64,000 nt of DNA. It comes from Atriophallophorus winterbourni (taxonomy: Eukaryota; Platyhelminthes; Trematoda; Plagiorchiida; Microphallidae). A program made the position numbers and the translations under genes. Position 1 is the stretch's first letter. Every line of letters begins with the position of its first letter. A model generated the notes under the pieces. It did no database searches. It was not told the DNA's origin and saw only the letters and a program-made list of their open reading frames with translations. The stretch spans positions 1 through 64,000 of the forward strand of contig JACCGJ010001632.1 in assembly GCA_013407085.1 (NCBI GenBank), read 5' to 3'. Below, one piece after another: positions 58,574-64,000 of the stretch.

Positions 58574-59555
58574 TGAGAAAATAGAAACTGAATGTTTAAA
58601 ATCCTATTTAATAAAAAAAACGAAAAATGTGATATCTCAGATATTGAATTTCGGAACAAACTAGTAGGTTCATTATTATTCGAACTCAGAGTTATATGAA
58701 GTCGCGACTGAATTCGGTTAAGCGTAGCTCTTGATGGAGGGATCCTTATTTGCAGCAGATTGAAAATTAGAATATTGTTGGACATACTCTTTCTACCTCA
58801 GGAATGGGTTAGCATAATAATGAATTTTGGTGTGTATCGATCATTTGATAATCACACGTTCATTTAACATGATTCAGTGAGAGCTGCGGTAACGAGTTGG
58901 TCCCAAATTGAACGCAAATGATCAAGCTGCATTCGGAAATCTCGGAGTTAAATTATCTGTCAACACGCCACATTCCTTATCGCCCATCGCCTTATTTATC
59001 TAAAATCTTTACAATAGGAATGATAGCTGAGCAGCTGGATACAACGAGGTTTACAGCTGTTACAGGAAGCCTTTATAACAATTGTTTTGTCAAAGCTGGC
59101 GAATAGATCCCCTTAAATCGCGTGATAAACAACATACACGCGAATGCAGTAAAAGGCTAAAAGATATATTTGTTTGAATAATGGTAATTACAATTCTAAA
59201 TGATTATCATTTCCTGAAATCGGGTATCAGACACGCGGCTATTGCAAAGTACGGGAACGTAGCATTCATTTGTGTAAAACAGTTGATGTTTACCCTAGAT
59301 CCCGTTTTGCAGCGACCATCCTTTGGAATTTCCCCAATCTTATGAGGTCAATCAACATCTATGGATTATCTGGTTAGGCTCATGAGTGACTTCTCGAGAT
59401 GATGCTCTACTTTGTTACTTTTAAAATGATAAGCTGTCCGCATTAAATGCTTGAAGTTGAATTAAATGTTGATCGACTATTAGAAATACAGCCTGGCTGG
59501 AGCGAGCGCTGCATCACATCGATTCGAACATCTTCATTCGGACGAAGATCTGAGA
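58574..59555. other. Intron upstream of the first visible AMDHD1 exon
   Basis: No further AMDHD1 exon was recognised on the minus strand. Frames at 58570-58785 and 58918-59106 have no motif. Confidence 0.4.
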
Positions 59556-59559
59556 TATC

Positions 59560-59845
59560 TGTTTTCGTTGGTGGTGGTCTCCTTCGATTGATGTCGACCA
59601 TGGATATGCGTGCCAGTTTCATGCTCCACAGTGTATCGAATATTTAAAGTTTCATCTCATTCGGGTCGAACAATTACCCCTACAGCGCTCACAGTACTCG
59701 GTCGATGGGTAAGGTTTAGACGTTGACGGCGTGATCTAAGTTCTGGAGCCGAGAGCAGTATTTGCTTTGAGTCATGCAAAGAGCTTATAATTCCAAGTAT
59801 TTGTGAAAACGCATTGATAAGAATAAATGTGACGTTCTGAAACAT
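59560..59845 (-). mobile_element. LINE C-terminal scrap and 3' tail
   Basis: The minus strand reads LRSRRQRLNLTHRPSTV (compare ERRSRRRRATDADRPSTV at 54.7 kb). The family 3' tail follows, containing CCATGGTCGACATCAATCGA. Confidence 0.75.
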
Positions 59846-59881
59846 AAATAGAACCCGAGTGAATCAGGGTGTGTATGGAAG

Positions 59882-60238
59882 TTAACCAATAAGAGTTATG
59901 AATAGTAAAAATGATGAAATAGAAATGTGATATAATACAGAAATGAAAATTCTGCTGTTCAAGCGAAAAGATTGCACCGATACATCAAAGTTGCCACAAA
60001 TTGATAATATTTGTGTTTGCTTTTTCCGACCAAAAATCCTACCACCAAAAATCACCAAAACATCGTCACGATAGAACTGATAAAAACTGTCACCGTCTGC
60101 GTGCTGATCCGGTCGGAAAACTGCAACCGTAAATGAAACCAGTTTGAGTTTGCGTGACGACGCTTGGGAAAAACCGAGTTCCCCGAGATAATTATTTGCA
60201 ACCAACAGATTAAATTTGGTTATATCCTCAGCGGGAAT
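59882..60238 (-). CDS. Possible exon, open 118 codons, unrecognised
   Basis: One frame is open from a weak acceptor (ATTAAATAG, 60238) to the stop at 59884-59882. The first ~75 codons look coding (a SSRKLKLVSFTVAVFRPDQ segment, then YRDDVLVIFGGRIFG); the rest is AT-rich. A GAT|GTATCG donor near 59985 could end an exon. No family recognised. Confidence 0.25.
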   Translation of the reverse strand: MPAEDITKFNLLVANNYLGELGFSQASSRKLKLVSFTVAVFRPDQHADGDSFYQFYRDDVLVIFGGRIFGRKKQTQILSICGNFDVSVQSFRLNSRIFISVLYHISISSFLLFITLIG

Positions 60239-60239
60239 C

Positions 60240-62210
60240 TATTTAATGCTTTAGTTGAAATTGAATTATTCGTTCAGCATAGTTGAAAAGTGGATTCGGT
60301 CAACACGAAACATTCAGAGAGCATGTGTTCGTGATTACTTTTATTGAATCATTTAATCGTGATTCAATAGTACAAGCTGAGTTTATGATAGGACTATTTG
60401 AAATCTAATATTCATTACGCAAAGTTGGTAATTGCAGGGGATATTAGCAGCCCAATGGAAAGTTGATGTCGATGTCACGGTGCTATCAGTGAATTGTACA
60501 AATGAAATGCCGTGCCACATCATAGAGCAATAAAGCAGATACCATTTTCAAAGATTTAGATTGAAGATTATGCTAATAAAATATATTTAAAACCAATTTG
60601 AGTGTCACATTCATTAAGTAAAAAAGAATTTTCGACAGAAGAATTTACGCTAGAAACATATGGTTATAGAACAACTGCAATATCCAAAGATTTTTCAGCA
60701 TTTTCATTGGAAACGTTACATAAAATAAACAGAGTTGCACATTGGTAGAGATATAATAGTTTACAAACACAATAGTTCGACCTATTATTAATACTAGAAT
60801 CACAATCATTTGAGTTCTCTCAAACCAGTAAACGAAAAGGTAAAAAAAACATGAATAAGCTTGAAATAAACTGAGATTCACATGACGGAAAATAACTAAT
60901 AGATGTATATAAACTACACAACACCTGACTTGAACTTTTGTAAATGATTCCTTTTTACCGGCTTTACCTAAGTGAACTTGTACGGCAGTGTTTAAAATCA
61001 TAACAGCCATCTTTAAATTTCGCTATTTTGCATCCCAATTCTGTACTGACCAGAGATGCTTTCACTGGTCGTACATTGTTGACATTTGCAAATAGTTTTC
61101 GATCAATGAGTAACTGATTGCGATCAGGTTGATGAATAGTTTGTCATTCGTATGACAAACCATGTTTGATTTGCGCTACGATATGCGAAAAATGAACTCC
61201 ACTATCCATCTCACAGCCATGTAGCATCAGTATGAACACAATTATGTTCGATTTTTGCAATTACATACATTACCAATATCTGCTACAATAAATTTCTGGC
61301 TGAGGTAGAAGGTTTTGATTGTATTATTACAGAGAAGTACGTTCAAAATGCGTAAAATCAGAGTTCATTGAATGTAGTTAAAAGTACGTCCGTTCAAATA
61401 CAAAACAACGAAATATGACTGAATTCTTGAAACTAGCAACTGAGGAACTAGAATTAATGAGAAGAAACTAGAAGGTGTGGGAACGGCAAACTAGTGGATC
61501 GCGCAAACCTGAAGGAGTGCTAGACAAAACCGTATTTAATTTTTTAACAGCATTGACTTTATTCCAAAAAGGACAATGGCTAACAAAAAGTTATCATTAC
61601 TAAAAAGGATCTAGTTTAAAGCATTTTCACCACTCATGCTCCACACCAGTCGCAAATCTTAGCTGGTAACCATCAAACGCACCAAACCAACGGAGATAAT
61701 AAAAGTCTGTTGAATACAGTGCATATTCATACGAAAAGAGCATGCTAAATTTTTCTTCAAACTAGACGCCATAATTAAAATGAAGCCATCAAACTGATTG
61801 AACACTACAATAGTAGTGTAGTAGTAGTAGTACACCAGTGTACAGAAATATGCACAGGCTATTATCCAGCATCGTGAACAGCTAATCGTGTTATGTTGCA
61901 TTCATGTTGTGCATGACGTGTGACCAACTTCAGTGGTGCATTATGTAGAATTTTCCTTTTATTTTCATTCAAGAATATGAAATGCAACCTGTGACAAACA
62001 TTTATCAAATTAAGTAAACAAGCCCTGGCACTAGTTCCAATGAAAACCACGAGCAAGAAACTACATTCGTTTTGTTGCTCATACAGCCAATAACAAAATC
62101 CTTAGTTGTAGCTTACTTGTGAGATAAGTCACAAGTTTACGTCAGAACAAAATTTTGTGCGTCAGAACATAACGTGCTAGATTTACCAGTTTAAGAGGTG
62201 CTCCGATAAC
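60240..62210. other. No supported gene
   Basis: AT-rich; the frame at 60645-61010 (121 codons, minus) is hydrophobic and low in complexity, with no motif. Confidence 0.45.
61811..61833. repeat. (TAG)n microsatellite
   Basis: Short TAG/GTA trinucleotide run with one interruption. Confidence 0.85.
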
Positions 62211-62213
62211 CTA

Positions 62214-62270
62214 CACAAACAAAACACCGCCGTTTTCTTGCTGTTTGCCATCATCAGATGGAGTTGGTGA
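62214..62270 (-). repeat. Hammerhead motif, decayed (copy C)
   Basis: Minus-strand CUGAUGA at 62257-62251, a 13-nt stem II region starting UGGC, then GAAAA. The cleavage triplet is lost (GCG). Its UGGC suggests that the ancestral stem II was UGGC pairing with GCCA. Confidence 0.6.
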
Positions 62271-62461
62271 TGGAAATGAATTTGTATGAGGATTTAGTAT
62301 TAAACAATGTTATGAATGAAAGACTTTGTTGCTCAGCCAACATTGGCATAATGGATTTGAGACAACCGATGAAATCAATTAAATTGGTAAGTTTTATTAA
62401 TGTTTATATTCTCTACACACCACAACTGGTTTCCAATATTTCGAGGCTAACTCGAGCTATT

Positions 62462-62514
62462 GTTACTGCGCCTCTTGTTGATGGCAAACAGCCAGAAACT
62501 GTTTTTGGTGTAAG
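62462..62514 (+). repeat. Hammerhead motif, decayed (copy D)
   Basis: GUUAC at the start and GUAAG at 62510-62514 still pair. The core is GUUGAUG with two bases deleted. Stem II GGCAAACAGCC and GAAAC are intact. Confidence 0.6.
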
Positions 62515-62689
62515 CGCAGGGGATATAACCACGCCTAAAACAAGTCTATTTCGTCGATTTGATCAGTTAACTTAGATCCGCATTGTGGATTGTTCATTAA
62601 AATGTGGGGTATGTCAATCTGATTGGTAGTAGTTTACAATTATAACACTCTTTACTACTGTTTCAGATTCAAGCTTCCTTTAAACTATT

Positions 62690-62745
62690 CGAACTGATTT
62701 CACCTGATGACGAACAGCTAGAAAATAGTTGTATTGTGTATGCGA
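62690..62745 (+). repeat. Hammerhead motif, decayed (copy E)
   Basis: CACCUGAUGACG at 62701-62712, a shortened stem II, GAAAA, and GUU as the triplet. It lies about 226 bp after copy D, matching the satellite period. Confidence 0.6.
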
Positions 62746-62809
62746 AGGTGGTGTGAACACGACTAAAATTGATCATTTACATAGATTAGATCGGTTTACA
62801 TATTGTTGT

Positions 62810-63024
62810 TGTTAGGCTCCTTTGAACGATGTCAACCATGGATATACATTACAAGTGCATGATAGTTTTATGCCCCACAGCGTTTCCAATGACTGAATAA
62901 TCCGAAGAACAATCGCTCCCGTAGCCCTCGCATCGATAGGCAGTACTCGATCAATCGACGTCAGCTGCATGCTAACGGCGTGCTTTATAAACAACCGTCG
63001 AGGGTAGTATCTACTCATCCTCAT
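62810..63024 (-). mobile_element. LINE 3' tail
   Basis: The minus strand reads TSIDRVLPIDARATGAIVLR; its nucleotides align with the DRPSTV segment and 3' tail of the 54.4 kb LINE. It ends CCATGGTTGACATCG and AACAACAACAA. Confidence 0.75.
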
Positions 63025-63599
63025 CTTATAGACGACGCTTTACACAGTGCCCTTAAAGTGAACAGTCAACAGCAAGTACTTCCCAACTCGTAGTGATAAT
63101 ATCAATAGCTATTATATATCTTTTGTATGCTTCATTATACCGCATTTGCGGTCTGTCTATTTTTCATTCAGTACACACGACCCAGCCATCGTAGGTTGCG
63201 CTGACATAGTGTGGTAAACATGCTTTGTGAACCAGTTTTAAAAAGCATTCCAGCACTCGCTACTTTCTCCATCCATGATATGTTCAAGATACGGCGGATA
63301 CTCCTTAAATATGAAGCATTCAGTTTCCGTTCATATCTTGCATAGATGGTCTAGGACTCCCTGCCGAAAAGTGAATCATTTAGTATGCACGCGCTGCATA
63401 ACCTCATGTTTGTATTAGCAGTCAATTAGCGGGTGAAATGATGTACTGGTTCAAGCTGACAGTTTCCAAAAGTGATGATGCGATGCAACATAATCCGTTG
63501 ACCAAGGACTTTGGTCTTGCTCGTGCTATTTATTAGCCTAGTCTTTGCAAACAGTTCGCTAGCGCCTAGAGTTAATTAAAGGTTTTTAATAGTCTAAAA

Positions 63600-63931
63600 A
63601 GCAACATGCTTAACAACAACCATAGGATGGTAAAAATGGAAAAGTAAGTGTATAAACAAGATAAGGAATTAGATTGAGCAGTGTATAAGTGTTCGGGAAA
63701 CGAATAATTCAATAAAAATTCGTCTAATTTCGTTTTACAGTCATGCAAGCTCGCGGACTGAGCGAGGGTAGAAGGTAAACTGTTCCAAGTAAAACAGACA
63801 CGGACAGAATAAAAATACCGTCTACAGTTCCAGTGGGAATGGGGTACATCCAGCACATGTTCATGTGTCCGATAATTTATCGTATCCATTCGCGTGTACT
63901 TGTGAGCAAGCAATAATGATTGCATAATCAA
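63600..63931 (-). mobile_element. LINE C-terminal fragment
   Basis: CRRYFYSVRVCFTWNSLPST followed by LHDCKTKLDEFL is the classic LINE ending (RVxxxWNSLPxxVxxAxSLxxFKxxLD). The frame is open for 119 codons. Confidence 0.8.
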
Positions 63932-64000
63932 CTAACAGCCGGTAACGGATTAGCACATACCATACGCTAGTGTGATCTCAACCTGTATAGGTGGAGAAGC

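Overview
The window is intron-rich, AT-rich eukaryotic nuclear DNA with one run of exactly 1,000 N (46049-47048). I read it as a parasitic flatworm, most likely a digenean fluke. The reasons are a tight two-gene transcription unit with an acceptor site between the genes, a 37-nt micro-intron, degenerate hammerhead-ribozyme repeats like those known in schistosomes, and a high load of decayed LINEs. The species is inference. Bacterial features (operators, ribosome binding sites, CRISPR) are absent.

Host genes. (1) Plus strand, 6436-14965: the 3' part of an unrecognised gene; three exons join in phase to give about 280 C-terminal residues. (2) Minus strand, 21653-21017: TM2D2, a TM2-domain membrane protein, two exons visible, first exon not found. 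(3) Minus strand, 20907-17530: a PAGR1-like subunit of the PTIP/MLL3/MLL4 histone H3K4 methyltransferase complex, two exons, full length. PAGR1 begins 55 nt after the TM2D2 stop, behind a good acceptor site, so the pair looks like a dicistron resolved by spliced-leader trans-splicing. (4) Minus strand, 58540-55142: two internal exons of imidazolonepropionase (AMDHD1/HutI, histidine breakdown). Weaker exon candidates lie at 32988-32644 (minus, one in-frame TGA), 34493-35142 (plus), 28932-28678 (minus) and 60238-59882 (minus).

Mobile DNA. A piggyBac element (21937-23926) carries a 442-codon open transposase frame with a broken N-terminus. LINE remains lie at about 7.6-9.2, 19.6, 25.1-27.3, 28.2-28.4, 29.1-32.1, 33.5-34.1, 35.7-37.3, 38.3-38.7, 44.8-45.1, 47.2-48.1, 48.9, 54.4-54.9, 55.7-55.9, 59.6-59.8, 62.8-63.0 and 63.6-63.9 kb. 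A SINE-like family with short-repeat tails has seven copies, one with a 13-bp target-site duplication. A second repeat with tRNA-like boxes has two copies. A pair of ~500-bp inverted arms frames 3351-6160.

The most interesting non-coding signal is a family of hammerhead-ribozyme motifs. Two copies (13157-13212 minus, 57119-57174 plus) are exactly 56 nt and colinear. They keep both halves of stem I and show compensating changes in stem II. A third (51176-51205 plus) has a perfect catalytic core. Five more are decayed. Two sites preserve a repeat period of about 215-226 bp, pointing to an old hammerhead-bearing satellite.
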